NCBI GenBank assembly: GCA_020435415.1
Contig: JAGQZQ010000023.1
Location: forward strand, 1 to 40,487
Source of the DNA: Flavobacteriales bacterium
Lineage (GTDB): Bacteria; Bacteroidota; Bacteroidia; JACJYZ01
Direction of reading: 5' to 3'
DNA: 40,487 bases
Shown here: piece by piece, positions 7,731 to 16,267 of the stretch
Layout: each line of letters begins with the position of its first letter
How positions within the stretch are numbered: the first letter of the stretch is position 1
The notes under the pieces: model-generated
Database searches by the model: none
Told to the model about the DNA's origin: nothing
What the model saw: the letters and a program-made list of their open reading frames with translations, nothing else
Program-made: the position numbers and the translations under genes

Positions 7731-9806
7731 ATGTCAAGAAAGAATACGCGAGCGAAAGCCAAACCCAGTCCGCTGATCAACCGGGAGATCAGTTGGCTTT
7801 CCTTTAACGAAAGGGTGCTTCAGGAAGCGGAGGATGAGAAGGTTCCATTGGTGGAACGCATTCGTTTCCTGGGTATATTCTCCAACAACCTCGACGAGTT
7901 CTTTCGGGTTCGGGTGGCCACACTCAGGCGCCTGGTCACCCTCAGAAAAACAGACCGGGAAGAATTACTGGCCAAACCCAAGAAACTATTAAAGGACATC
8001 CAGGATATGGTGTTGAGTCAACAACAAAGATTCGACAGCATCTATCAGAATCTGATCAAGCAACTGAAAACACACAACATCCATCTCATCACAGAGACAG
8101 AACTTGATGAGTCACAAGGAAGTTTTGTAACAGACTATTTTAATACGCAGGTGCGACCGGCACTGATCCCGGTGATGCTCAAACAAAACCGGCCACTCCC
8201 CTACCTGAGGGATCGCACCATTTATCTGGCCATCCGGTTGCTTGATGCCAAAAAGCAGGAACAATTTGCCCTGATTGAGCTTCCTACTGGTGTCCTGCCA
8301 CGATTTACCGTCCTACCTGAATCCAAAGGACGCCGCTACATCATTCTTCTGGATGACGTGATCCGTTTCTGCCTGAATGAGATCTTCTCCATCTTTTCGT
8401 TCAAGTCGATCGACGCATACACCATTAAGCTTACAAGAGACGCAGAACTGGACCTCGATCATGACATCTCCAAAAGCTTCCTGGAGAAAATGACGCGTAG
8501 CATCAAACAACGAAAAAAAGGAGATCCGGTACGTTTTGTTTACGATCGGAACATTCCTCCTTCCATGCTGGAATACTTAAAAAAAAGGTTGAAACTATCC
8601 GAATCGGATAACCTGATCCCGGGAGGCAGATATCATAATTTCAAAGACTTCATGAAATTCCCGAACGTCGGAGGTTCAGAGCTTGAATATGAAACCCTGC
8701 GCCCTCTCAGACACCCGGCTCTTGTAAATGCACACAGCACGATGGATGTGATCAGAAAACATGATGTTCTGCTACATTTCCCCTACCAGTCATTCAATCA
8801 CATGATCGATCTGCTTCGCGAGGCAGCCATCGATCCTTTTGTGACCTCTATCAAAATCACCACATACAGACTGGCAAAAAACAGTCACGTCATCAATGCG
8901 CTGGTTAATGCCGCACGCAATGGCAAACAGGTCATGGTGGTGATGGAACTGCAAGCCCGCTTCGATGAGGAAGCCAACATCAGGTGGTCCAACAAACTGG
9001 AAGAGGATGGTGTGAAGGTGATCTTTGGCATGCAGGGATTGAAGGTTCATGCGAAGATCTGTCTGATCACCCGCAAAGAACACGGTAAGCTGAAACAATA
9101 CGCCACCATCGGAACCGGAAATTTCAACGAGGTAACGGCCCGCGTTTATACCGACAATACCTTGATGACAGCGGATAAACGCATTACCATGGAGGTAGCC
9201 AAAGTGTTCAATTTCCTGGAAAATAACTACCAGACCTTCACCGCAAAACATTTGATGGTATCACCATTTTCCACCCGTAAGAAGCTTGCTTCACTCATTC
9301 AAAAGGAGATCGTCCATTCCAGAAAGGGGGGCAAAGGATACATCTTCCTTAAGCTGAACAACCTGGTGGATGAGGAAATGATCAAGAAACTTTACCATGC
9401 CAGTCAGGCAGGCGTTAAGATACGGATCATCGTACGCGGTACATGTTCACTCATACCCGGGCTACCGGATATCAGTGAGAACATTGAGGTGATCAGCATC
9501 GTCGATAAATTTCTCGAACATACCCGTATCTATGTTTTCGGGGAAGGCAAACATCAGCAGATCTTCCTCTCTTCCGCGGATCTGATGAGCCGGAACCTGG
9601 ATTTCAGGGTGGAGGTAACGTGCCCGATCTATGACCCGAAGCTTCAGAAACAGCTCCTTGAAATGCTGGACATGCAATGGGCTGACAATATAAAATCCCG
9701 GTATATCGATGAAAAACAGGAAAATCATTACCGGAATAGCGAAGGTAAAAAAGCCATCCGCGCTCAGATTGATTATTATAACTATCTTCAAGGGTTGGGT
9801 AAATAA
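7731..9806 (+). CDS. ppk1: Polyphosphate kinase 1
   Basis: A 691-residue cytoplasmic enzyme that reversibly polymerises the gamma-phosphate of ATP into polyphosphate. The N-terminal domain ('NREISWLSFNERVLQEAEDEKVPLVERIRFLGIFSNNLDEFFRVRV' region, residues about 17-60), the head domain and the two phospholipase-D-like C-terminal domains are all complete. The autophosphorylated His is H440 ('GLKVHAKICLI') and the second essential His is H597 ('FLEHTRIYVFG'). A TTG codon at 7716 also opens the frame, but the ATG at 7731 gives the normal start. It sits between sixA (11 bases) and ppx (11 bases). The operon pairs synthesis with degradation of polyphosphate, a usual arrangement. Confidence 0.97.
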   Translation: MSRKNTRAKAKPSPLINREISWLSFNERVLQEAEDEKVPLVERIRFLGIFSNNLDEFFRVRVATLRRLVTLRKTDREELLAKPKKLLKDIQDMVLSQQQRFDSIYQNLIKQLKTHNIHLITETELDESQGSFVTDYFNTQVRPALIPVMLKQNRPLPYLRDRTIYLAIRLLDAKKQEQFALIELPTGVLPRFTVLPESKGRRYIILLDDVIRFCLNEIFSIFSFKSIDAYTIKLTRDAELDLDHDISKSFLEKMTRSIKQRKKGDPVRFVYDRNIPPSMLEYLKKRLKLSESDNLIPGGRYHNFKDFMKFPNVGGSELEYETLRPLRHPALVNAHSTMDVIRKHDVLLHFPYQSFNHMIDLLREAAIDPFVTSIKITTYRLAKNSHVINALVNAARNGKQVMVVMELQARFDEEANIRWSNKLEEDGVKVIFGMQGLKVHAKICLITRKEHGKLKQYATIGTGNFNEVTARVYTDNTLMTADKRITMEVAKVFNFLENNYQTFTAKHLMVSPFSTRKKLASLIQKEIVHSRKGGKGYIFLKLNNLVDEEMIKKLYHASQAGVKIRIIVRGTCSLIPGLPDISENIEVISIVDKFLEHTRIYVFGEGKHQQIFLSSADLMSRNLDFRVEVTCPIYDPKLQKQLLEMLDMQWADNIKSRYIDEKQENHYRNSEGKKAIRAQIDYYNYLQGLGK

Positions 9807-9817
9807 GATCGCGGAAA

Positions 9818-10720
9818 TTGAATATTCATCATATAGGTGCCGTTGACATCGGCTCGAACGCCATTAGATTGTTGATCTGTCAGGTGATTGAAGATGGAGA
9901 AACAACACATTTCAGAAAACAATCCCTGATAAGGGTTCCCCTGCGATTAGGTAAGGATGTGTTTCTCACCGGTGTTGTCTCTGAAAAAAATGTTGAACAC
10001 CTGGTGGATGCCTGTGTTGCTTTCGCACACTTACTCCGGGCTTACCAGGTCAGTAGCTACCGGGCCTGTGCCACCTCAGCCATGAGAGAAGCCACCAATG
10101 CACCTGCTATTCTGAAAAAGATACGCTCAGATTCCGGCCTGGAAGTGGAAGTGATCTCCGGAGAAGAAGAAGCATCCATCATTTACTCGACACATATTGA
10201 ACGGCTCCTTGATGCCGACCGGCCTTCACTTTACGTGGATATAGGAGGTGGAAGCACGGAGATTACCGTCTTTCAGGGAAGAGATGTTAAAGCATCAACA
10301 TCATTTAATATCGGCACGGTACGCATGCTGGAAGGCCAGGTTGACAAGGCGATGATGGGATATATCAAAACCTGGCTTCAGAAAAACTGCGCCGGCATGA
10401 AAGGGATCCAAACCATCGGTTCCGGAGGCACCATCAACAAATTATCCAAACTCGTTCCAAACAAAAAGAAGGATACTACCTTTTACAGCTACGGTCAACT
10501 TAAGAACGTATATGCATTTCTCAAAGCCCTGACATTTGAGGAACGAATCGTAAAAGCTGGACTTAATGCGGATCGCGCCGATGTCATCCTTCCGGCCGCA
10601 CAAATAATGCTGACCATTATGAAATGGGCGGGAAGCAAGTCCATCATGATCCCCAAATTCGGACTGGCGGACGGGATGGTAAGAAGTCTGTATGAAGCCC
10701 AGGTTCAGGCCGAAAAGTAA
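9818..10720 (+). CDS. ppx: Exopolyphosphatase / Ppx-GppA family phosphatase, short form
   Basis: A 300-residue ASKHA-fold phosphatase that trims terminal phosphate from polyphosphate (or hydrolyses pppGpp). The phosphate-binding signatures are present: 'GAVDIGSNAIRLL' (residues 8-20), 'ATSAMREATNA', catalytic Glu in 'VISGEEEASIIY', 'YVDIGGGSTEI' and 'IGSGGTINKL'. It consists only of the N-terminal catalytic two-lobe region and lacks the C-terminal HD-like domain of the ~500-residue E. coli enzymes. The start is a TTG, because no ATG precedes the conserved motif. It is the last gene of the sixA-ppk1-ppx operon and runs convergent to the next gene with only four bases between the stops. Confidence 0.93.
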   Translation: MNIHHIGAVDIGSNAIRLLICQVIEDGETTHFRKQSLIRVPLRLGKDVFLTGVVSEKNVEHLVDACVAFAHLLRAYQVSSYRACATSAMREATNAPAILKKIRSDSGLEVEVISGEEEASIIYSTHIERLLDADRPSLYVDIGGGSTEITVFQGRDVKASTSFNIGTVRMLEGQVDKAMMGYIKTWLQKNCAGMKGIQTIGSGGTINKLSKLVPNKKKDTTFYSYGQLKNVYAFLKALTFEERIVKAGLNADRADVILPAAQIMLTIMKWAGSKSIMIPKFGLADGMVRSLYEAQVQAEK

Positions 10721-10724
10721 CCTG

Positions 10725-11723
10725 TTATAGTCCCGGGTAAAGTAAACTGCAGCCCCGAATCTCAGCGGCATCCAATCTTCCCAATACTTCAAATGCCTGC
10801 CGATCGGTATGCCACTTTCCGATGTCGTCCGTGGCAATGAAACTGCAGGTATACAAATTGGCCAGATCTATGATATTGATGGCACCAACGCGTCCATCCG
10901 GCACTTCCGCGAAAGGATCCGTCACATCCCGCATCCGCACCTGCATCCACGATGGCGTTTGAAAGAGCCCATCTTTTACAGAATACGCCTGCGACAACAA
11001 TTCGGTCATTCCGTATTCCGACCACACCTGAGCTATGGAAAACGCTGTCTTTAAACGGTCATGTACTTCCGCCCTTACCAACTCTTCCCTCCGTCCCTTC
11101 ATCCCTCCGGTCTCCATGACCATGGTCGTAGAAAGAGCAAAGGGGAAACGTTCTGCCAGATCAAGCAAGGCATAGGTTACGCCGATCAGCAGACAGGGCT
11201 GCCCATTGGCCTCCATTTGTTGCAATGCAGAAGCAACGGCCTCCAGGTCATCTTTATAAAAGGCACTCTCAGGTTGGCTGCCGGATTCCATGATCGTCTG
11301 CACCATATAAACCAGGGAGGAATGGCCACGCTCCAGATATGAAGGCAACAATGCCAGAATAACAAACTGTGAAGGCTGGCCAACAAACTGCCCGAAGGAT
11401 CGAAGACAACTTTCACGATACAGATCAACGTCCGGTACATGGTGGCGCGACGGATGCTGGCCGGTGGTGGTACTGCTTTCAAATACCACTTCAGCGCGTT
11501 TCGGTGTACATATCACCTCATGGCCCCTGAACAGGTTTACCGGAAGAAATGGAATGTCACGTAAACTTCCGATATCATCCGGATGCCTCCCCAGAAGCTC
11601 AATGTACCGCCTGTAAACCGGATTCACCGTTGCCTGGTAACGGAATATATTCATGGCCAGGTCCTCAAAATCCGCTTCACTCACCGTGAAAATTCGTTCC
11701 CTGAGCTTATCGGGTATTACCAT
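10725..11723 (-). CDS. LuxE/PaaK-like acyl-protein synthetase (ANL family)
   Basis: A 332-residue member of the acyl-protein synthetase branch of the adenylate-forming (ANL) superfamily, related to LuxE. Evidence: 'FLPVNLFRGHEV', the Ser/Thr-rich nucleotide loop 'VFESSTTTGQHPSRH', 'FVILALLPSYLERGHSSLVYMV', and the adenylation motif region 'VWSEYGMTELLSQAYS'. It lacks the large C-terminal swivel domain of full ANL ligases, as expected for the family. It probably activates a carboxylic acid as acyl-AMP and passes it to a protein or carrier. No LuxC-type reductase or acyl carrier is adjacent, so the partner is unknown. A perfect -7 box TACCTTTG lies upstream. Confidence 0.82.
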   Translation of the reverse strand: MVIPDKLRERIFTVSEADFEDLAMNIFRYQATVNPVYRRYIELLGRHPDDIGSLRDIPFLPVNLFRGHEVICTPKRAEVVFESSTTTGQHPSRHHVPDVDLYRESCLRSFGQFVGQPSQFVILALLPSYLERGHSSLVYMVQTIMESGSQPESAFYKDDLEAVASALQQMEANGQPCLLIGVTYALLDLAERFPFALSTTMVMETGGMKGRREELVRAEVHDRLKTAFSIAQVWSEYGMTELLSQAYSVKDGLFQTPSWMQVRMRDVTDPFAEVPDGRVGAINIIDLANLYTCSFIATDDIGKWHTDRQAFEVLGRLDAAEIRGCSLLYPGL

Positions 11724-11750
11724 GACTTATTATCCTGAGGTCTCATCCGG

Positions 11751-11758
11751 CAAAGGTA
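11751..11758 (-). promoter_or_regulatory. -7 box of the LuxE-like gene
   Basis: On the minus strand TACCTTTG fits TAnnTTTG exactly, 28 bases before the ATG at 11723. No clear TTTG -33 element is seen. Confidence 0.45.
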
Positions 11759-11847
11759 GCAGATAATGAAATGCAGGGCGAAGCTTACCCATTTGCAAAC
11801 TCATACCGGATGACGCGTGATAATAAATTCGTAATTTAGAAGTTGAA

Positions 11848-12345
11848 ATGATGAATATGCGTCTGATGAAGCTCAAACATTCATATTACTGGTTAATCGG
11901 TGCTGCTGCGCTCACCTGGGTGGGATGCATCAAGCCGCCGCAATGTCCGGATACACCTTTCATCGAATACAAAGACTTTATCATCACCAATGATTCAGCC
12001 CAACTTTTCTTTCAATTCTCAGATGGCGATGGCGATATCGGATTGAAGAAATCAGAGACGCAGGCACCATACGATTACAACCTGTACATGTCTTATTTTG
12101 AAAAGGTGAACGGGGTATTTGTGGAAGACTCCACGCTGGATCCGCCTTTCTGGTATCGTGTTCCATACCTCAACACGGAAAACTCCAACCGCTGTGTCAA
12201 GGGGACGATACATGTGAACCTTTCGCCATTTTACAGGAACTTTTTATCTCCTGAGAGCGACACCATCATGTTCAGGTTTTATTTGCTGGACAGGGCGTTG
12301 AATAAGAGTAACATCATCGACACCCCGGAGATCATCACCCCCTGA
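11848..12345 (+). CDS. Small lipoprotein of unknown function
   Basis: A 165-residue lipoprotein. The signal peptide ends in a lipobox (LTWVGC, Cys about residue 27) followed by 'IKPPQCPDTPFIEYKDFIITNDSAQLFFQFSDGDGDIGL'. The 'FSDGDGDIG' phrase is a recurring signature in Bacteroidota lipoproteins, here perhaps metal-binding given its Asp content. It may start at the first or second Met (11848 or 11851). Its stop codon abuts that of the convergent Na+/Pi cotransporter with no intervening base (TGATCA at 12343-12348), so no intrinsic terminator can fit between the two. Function unknown. Confidence 0.85.
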   Translation: MMNMRLMKLKHSYYWLIGAAALTWVGCIKPPQCPDTPFIEYKDFIITNDSAQLFFQFSDGDGDIGLKKSETQAPYDYNLYMSYFEKVNGVFVEDSTLDPPFWYRVPYLNTENSNRCVKGTIHVNLSPFYRNFLSPESDTIMFRFYLLDRALNKSNIIDTPEIITP

Positions 12346-14034
12346 TCACTTCATATCGATCAGTGCCTCGGTGATGTTAAAGATGTGATCCCCCATTTTC
12401 TCATAAGAAGAAAACAGTTCATTGTATATCATCCCGCTCCGGAAGTTGTATTCATTCTTTTCCAGATCCTCAAGGTGAAGAACCCTCAGTTGATCCCGCA
12501 ACTGATTGATCTCTATTTCCACTTCGTCAGCTTCCGTGATCTTCACCTGACCGAAAGGCCTGTCGAGGTTGGTGATCATCACATCAAAACCTTTACAGAT
12601 GAGCAGAAACATATCTTGAAGATTTTCACGCTGCGCCTGGGTAAACCAAACCCTTTCCTGGTGTTTCCGCGAGACCCATAATGACATCTGGTAGCATATA
12701 TCTCCGATCCTCTCAAGATCATTGATCACACCCAGCATTCCCCTCACCCGAAGTGAGCTTTCACGTGTAAGTTCTCCTTGTGAGATATTGCTCAGGTAGT
12801 CTGCAACCTCTACCTCGATACGGTCAGTGATGTTCTCATACTTCTCCACCCTCGAAAGCAACTCTCCGAATTTCTTATCATTGTTCTCTCGCAGGAGCGG
12901 CGGAACCATCTCAATCATTCGTTTGGTGAGCGTTCCGAACTTTACAATCTCCTTTTTGGCTTCCAGCAATGAAAGTTCGGGTGTGGTCATCAGGCCGGAG
13001 TCAATGTACTCCAGTTTGTACATTTCGTCCATATCACCGCGCGAAGGCACCATCCGAATGACCACCTTCACAAGCACAGGAACAAACCAAATGAGCAACA
13101 GCACGTTGGATACGTTAAAGGCTGTATGGAATATCGCCAGCGCCTGGGGAATGGCCTCGTCACTTGTAAACGGCGAACCCATGCCCATATCTATCATGAT
13201 GTCATTGATCTTCTGCAAGTAGAAACCATTCAGGAAAACCATCCAGGTTACACCGATAACGTTGAAAAGGCTGTGAATCCTGGCCGATCTTTTTGCGTGA
13301 ACATTACCTATGAAGGCTGCGATCTCCGCTGTGATGGTGGTACCAATATTTTCGCCAAGGATCATTGGTGCGGCAATCTCAAAAGGTATCCAGCCCTGAA
13401 AACACATGGTTTGGGTAAGCGTCATCGCCGCACTGGAAGATTGCACAATGATGGTGAGAAGGGTGCCGACACCCACGAATAGCAGGGTAGACAAAATTCC
13501 CATATCCGCATAGCTTGAAAGAAACTCGAGAACCTCGGGGCTGTTCTTGATATCCGGAACCGTATCTTTCAACGCTTCCAGCCCCATAAACAGTAATGCA
13601 AAACCGATCAGGAATTCACCCCAGAATCGCATATTCCCGCGCTTGCTGAAGATCATGGGAAATCCAACTGCAATAATAGGAAGGGCAAGTGTAACAATCT
13701 TTACCTTAAAACCAAGGGAGGCCACAATCCACCCGGTGATGGTGGTACCTACATTGGCCCCCATCATGATTCCGGCAGATTCTACCAAGGAAAGGAGGCC
13801 TGCATTCACAAAACTTACGGTCATCACCGTGGTGGCGGAAGACGATTGAACCAGGCTGGTAATCAGAAAACCGGTCAGTACACCCAGGAAACGATTCTTT
13901 GTCATGGAGCCAAGGATCATACGCATACGTGCACCCGCAGCATGCTGCAATCCTTCACTCATCACCTTCATACCGAAGATAAAGAAGCCGAGGGCTCCCA
14001 ACAACTCCATAAAATCCAGGAAATCAAATTTCAT
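12346..14034 (-). CDS. Na+/phosphate cotransporter with PhoU-like C-terminus
   Basis: A 562-residue inner-membrane transporter of the NptA/PNaS family importing inorganic phosphate with sodium. The two inverted repeats each carry the family's QSSS motif: Q63-S66 ('SLVQSSSATTV') and Q198-S201 ('IIVQSSSAAMT'), each followed by a 'GANVGTTIT' or 'GENIGTTIT' motif. Hydrophobic segments extend to about residue 330. Residues about 345-562 form a soluble helical PhoU-like domain ('FGTLTKRMIEMVPPLL', 'INDLERIGDICYQMSLW', 'YEKMGDHIFNITEALIDM'), which in this family probably senses or regulates transport. It is divergent from phoBR over a 435-bp region, so phosphate regulation is likely. Confidence 0.95.
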   Translation of the reverse strand: MKFDFLDFMELLGALGFFIFGMKVMSEGLQHAAGARMRMILGSMTKNRFLGVLTGFLITSLVQSSSATTVMTVSFVNAGLLSLVESAGIMMGANVGTTITGWIVASLGFKVKIVTLALPIIAVGFPMIFSKRGNMRFWGEFLIGFALLFMGLEALKDTVPDIKNSPEVLEFLSSYADMGILSTLLFVGVGTLLTIIVQSSSAAMTLTQTMCFQGWIPFEIAAPMILGENIGTTITAEIAAFIGNVHAKRSARIHSLFNVIGVTWMVFLNGFYLQKINDIMIDMGMGSPFTSDEAIPQALAIFHTAFNVSNVLLLIWFVPVLVKVVIRMVPSRGDMDEMYKLEYIDSGLMTTPELSLLEAKKEIVKFGTLTKRMIEMVPPLLRENNDKKFGELLSRVEKYENITDRIEVEVADYLSNISQGELTRESSLRVRGMLGVINDLERIGDICYQMSLWVSRKHQERVWFTQAQRENLQDMFLLICKGFDVMITNLDRPFGQVKITEADEVEIEINQLRDQLRVLHLEDLEKNEYNFRSGMIYNELFSSYEKMGDHIFNITEALIDMK

Positions 14035-14068
14035 ATCACACTATGGCTTCTTCACTGATGTGGAAAAA

Positions 14069-14093
14069 TGTTAATGTTAATGTTGCGAAGATA
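14069..14093 (-). promoter_or_regulatory. Promoter-like box and tandem TTAACA hexamers before the Na+/Pi cotransporter
   Basis: On the minus strand TATCTTCG (14093-14086), similar to TAnnTTTG, is followed at once by GCAACA-TTAACA-TTAACA (14086-14069), a 6-bp tandem of the hexamer seen in the putative Pho boxes. The period is 6 rather than 11, and the position downstream of the box would suit repression or a different binding mode. Confidence 0.35.
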
Positions 14094-14336
14094 GGTCTTT
14101 TGTAATCCTTTCCATGACCGGATTACTTTTTGGGTTGATCATCCCAATCAAAAAACTTTTCCCCAACCCGCAGGATACACATTTAATTGACCGGCACTGG
14201 TCCGCTTCACCAAAGTGTATTCAGTGGACTTCTGACAGCAATCTGGCTATATTTTTTTGTTAACTAACGGGGTAAAACCCCAATGATCACGGAAACAAAG
14301 GTATCTGCCATTCACATTCGTCAATCATTTCTAATG

Positions 14337-14364
14337 TTAACTTTATTTTAACAATAAGTTAAGC
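14337..14364 (+). promoter_or_regulatory. Putative Pho box upstream of phoB
   Basis: TTAACT (14337-14342), TTAACA (14348-14353) and TTAAGC (14359-14364) form three direct repeats at an exact 11-bp period, the clearest example in the window. It lies 106 bases before phoB. A canonical -7 box is not obvious downstream; CTGGTTTG at 14384-14391 is the nearest candidate. Autoregulation of phoBR, known in other bacteria, is the natural reading. Confidence 0.6.
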
Positions 14365-14469
14365 ACTCGTCATTTTTAAATCGCTGGTTTGCAGGCGTCA
14401 GTGGGAATACAGACCTTTACTTGCCTCCCTTAACATCGATGACCGGAGGGAACTTCTAACGAATAGATA

Positions 14470-15153
14470 ATGGACGTTACAAAAAAGATTTTGCTCGTGG
14501 ATGATGAGGAGGATATCCTCGAATTTATCCGTTATAACCTGGAAAAGGAAGGGTTTGATGTGAATGTGGCGCATAACGGACGAGAAGCCATCAACGTAGC
14601 CAAACAAATAAAACCGGACCTGGTGATCCTGGATATCATGATGCCGGAAATGGATGGCATTGAGACGTGCCAGGAAATCCGCTCCATACCGGAAATGGAA
14701 CACGTGGTCATCGCCTTTCTCACCGCAAGAAATGAGGACTACATTCATGTGGCCGGTTTGGATTCCGGAGGAGATGACTACATTACCAAACCTATTAAAC
14801 CGCGTGTACTTGTAAGTCGGGTGAAAGCGTTGCTCAGGAGAAGCCCTGCCAGGGGTGGTGATGACAGCGGCGTCATTCAATCCGGACCACTGACAATCGA
14901 TCAGGATAAGCACCTTGTGCAATGCAACGGTGATACGCTGGAACTCCCCCGTAAGGAGTTCGAACTTCTGGTGCTTCTCGCTTCAGCACCCGGAAAGGTT
15001 TTCAGAAGGGAAGAAATCCTGGATCGTGTCTGGGGTCAGGATGTGATCGTTGGCGACCGGACCATCGACGTACACATTCGAAAACTTCGCGAAAAACTGG
15101 GTGATGATTTTTTCCGCACCATTAAGGGCGTAGGTTATAAGTTTGAGTTCTGA
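14470..15153 (+). CDS. phoB: PhoB-type phosphate response regulator
   Basis: A 227-residue OmpR-family regulator. The receiver domain (residues 5-122) has the acidic residues D11-D12, phospho-acceptor Asp55 ('LVILDIMMPEMDG'), Thr in 'FLTARNEDY' and Lys in 'ITKPIKPRV'. The winged-helix domain (about 133-226) has 'ELPRKEFELLVLLASAPGKVF' and 'DRTIDVHIRKLREKLG'. It is followed after 22 bases by its cognate kinase gene and is divergent from a Na+/Pi cotransporter, which together support PhoB rather than another OmpR-type regulator. It should bind the 11-bp-period TTAACA repeats found at several promoters here (inference). Confidence 0.93.
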   Translation: MDVTKKILLVDDEEDILEFIRYNLEKEGFDVNVAHNGREAINVAKQIKPDLVILDIMMPEMDGIETCQEIRSIPEMEHVVIAFLTARNEDYIHVAGLDSGGDDYITKPIKPRVLVSRVKALLRRSPARGGDDSGVIQSGPLTIDQDKHLVQCNGDTLELPRKEFELLVLLASAPGKVFRREEILDRVWGQDVIVGDRTIDVHIRKLREKLGDDFFRTIKGVGYKFEF

Positions 15154-15175
15154 TGTAGTACATTTGTAAGTTCTC

Positions 15176-16267
15176 ATGAAGAACTTAACGCCACATCAGA
15201 TATCTATCAGGGCATCCCTCGTGATTGCCGTGGCGTATACCCTTTTGTCCTGGGTAAGCCTGTCCAACCCAACCAAACTGGTCATTGTTTTTCATTTCGG
15301 ATTGGTGTTTGTGATATCCTTTTTGGTGATGCGCTATACCATCGGTCATTTCATCTACAGGAAGATCAAGCTCATTTACAAAACCATCCAAAAGGAAAAA
15401 TCCAAAAAGCTTGAAAAGAAAGAGGAGACCTCATCCATTATTCATGAGGATCTCATGGCCCGGGTTAATATGGATGTGCAGGCCTGGGCAGACAGCCAGC
15501 GGCAGGAGATCGACCGGCTGGTGGCGGATGAACAATACCGGAAGGAATTTCTGGGAAATGTGTCGCACGAACTGAAGACGCCGATCTTCAACATCCAGGG
15601 GTATATCCTGACATTGCTGGAAGGTGGACTGGAAGATGAATCGATCAACCGGGACTACCTCCAAAGAGCCGACAAAAGCGTGGATCGGCTGATCCATATT
15701 GTAGAAGATCTTGAAACAATCAGCCAGCTGGAGGCCGGTCATCTGGAACTGGACATGGACAAGTTTGATGTGGTTGCGCTTACAAGAGACATCCTGAAGT
15801 CGCAGGAACTGGTGGCAAGGGACTCCAGCATTACACTTGGATTCAAGGATCACGATGAAAAGCCCCGGGAAGCGATGGCAGATAAAGAGCGGATTCGTCA
15901 GGTCATCACCAACCTGATCGTAAACAGTATCCGTTACGGGAAGAAGGGAGGCCAGACCGAAGTACGGTTTTATGATATGGACGAGAACTGGCTGGTGGAA
16001 ATTTCCGATGACGGCATCGGCATCCCCAAGAAACACCTGCCCCGTATCTTCGAACGCTTTTTCAGGGTTGACAAGAGCCGATCCCGCGAACGCGGCGGTA
16101 CAGGACTAGGCCTTTCCATTGTCAAGCACATCATTGAAGCGCACGGACAAACCATCAATGTGAGGAGTACGGAAGGAGTGGGATCCACATTCTCCTTCAC
16201 CCTTGAAAAAGCAAAGGAGCGCCCGTCTAATCAGCGTTTCCGAAAAACAAGCACTTCGCCTTCCTGA
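15176..16267 (+). CDS. phoR: PhoR-type sensor histidine kinase
   Basis: A 363-residue membrane kinase. Two hydrophobic segments (about 12-30 and 34-52) are separated by only a few residues, so there is almost no periplasmic sensing domain, as in PhoR proteins that sense through the phosphate transporter/PhoU. A charged helical linker follows (60-120), then the HisKA domain with phospho-accepting H131 ('GNVSHELKTPIFNI') and a HATPase_c domain with N box ('QVITNLIVNSIRYG'), G1 ('ISDDGIGIP') and G2 ('RGGTGLGLSIVKHI'). It is cotranscribed with phoB. Its last 37 bases overlap the 3' end of the opposing lipoprotein gene. Confidence 0.93.
   Translation: MKNLTPHQISIRASLVIAVAYTLLSWVSLSNPTKLVIVFHFGLVFVISFLVMRYTIGHFIYRKIKLIYKTIQKEKSKKLEKKEETSSIIHEDLMARVNMDVQAWADSQRQEIDRLVADEQYRKEFLGNVSHELKTPIFNIQGYILTLLEGGLEDESINRDYLQRADKSVDRLIHIVEDLETISQLEAGHLELDMDKFDVVALTRDILKSQELVARDSSITLGFKDHDEKPREAMADKERIRQVITNLIVNSIRYGKKGGQTEVRFYDMDENWLVEISDDGIGIPKKHLPRIFERFFRVDKSRSRERGGTGLGLSIVKHIIEAHGQTINVRSTEGVGSTFSFTLEKAKERPSNQRFRKTSTSPS

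Larger units (their letters stand above)
14035..14469. other. Divergent regulatory region between the Na+/Pi cotransporter and phoB
   Basis: This 435-bp gap contains no protein-like ORF. It holds tandem TTAACA hexamers with a -7-like box facing the transporter (14069-14093), a three-hexamer 11-bp-period Pho box facing phoB (14337-14364), a further single TTAACA at 14430-14435, and short dyads such as GGGG-TAAAA-CCCC near 14269-14282. The length and motif density suggest a shared control region; no known RNA family is recognised. Confidence 0.55.

Noticed and set aside
8790-9251. 153-codon minus-strand ORF inside ppk1
   Set aside because: Complement of a highly conserved gene; shadow ORF.
14269-14282. 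GGGG-TAAAA-CCCC hairpin as a terminator
   Set aside because: A stem of only four pairs with no T-run, in the middle of a divergent promoter region.
14398-14922. Minus-strand ORF over phoB
   Set aside because: It contradicts the clear receiver domain on the plus strand.
15431-16036. 201-codon minus-strand ORF inside phoR
   Set aside because: Shadow of the kinase domains; no independent features.
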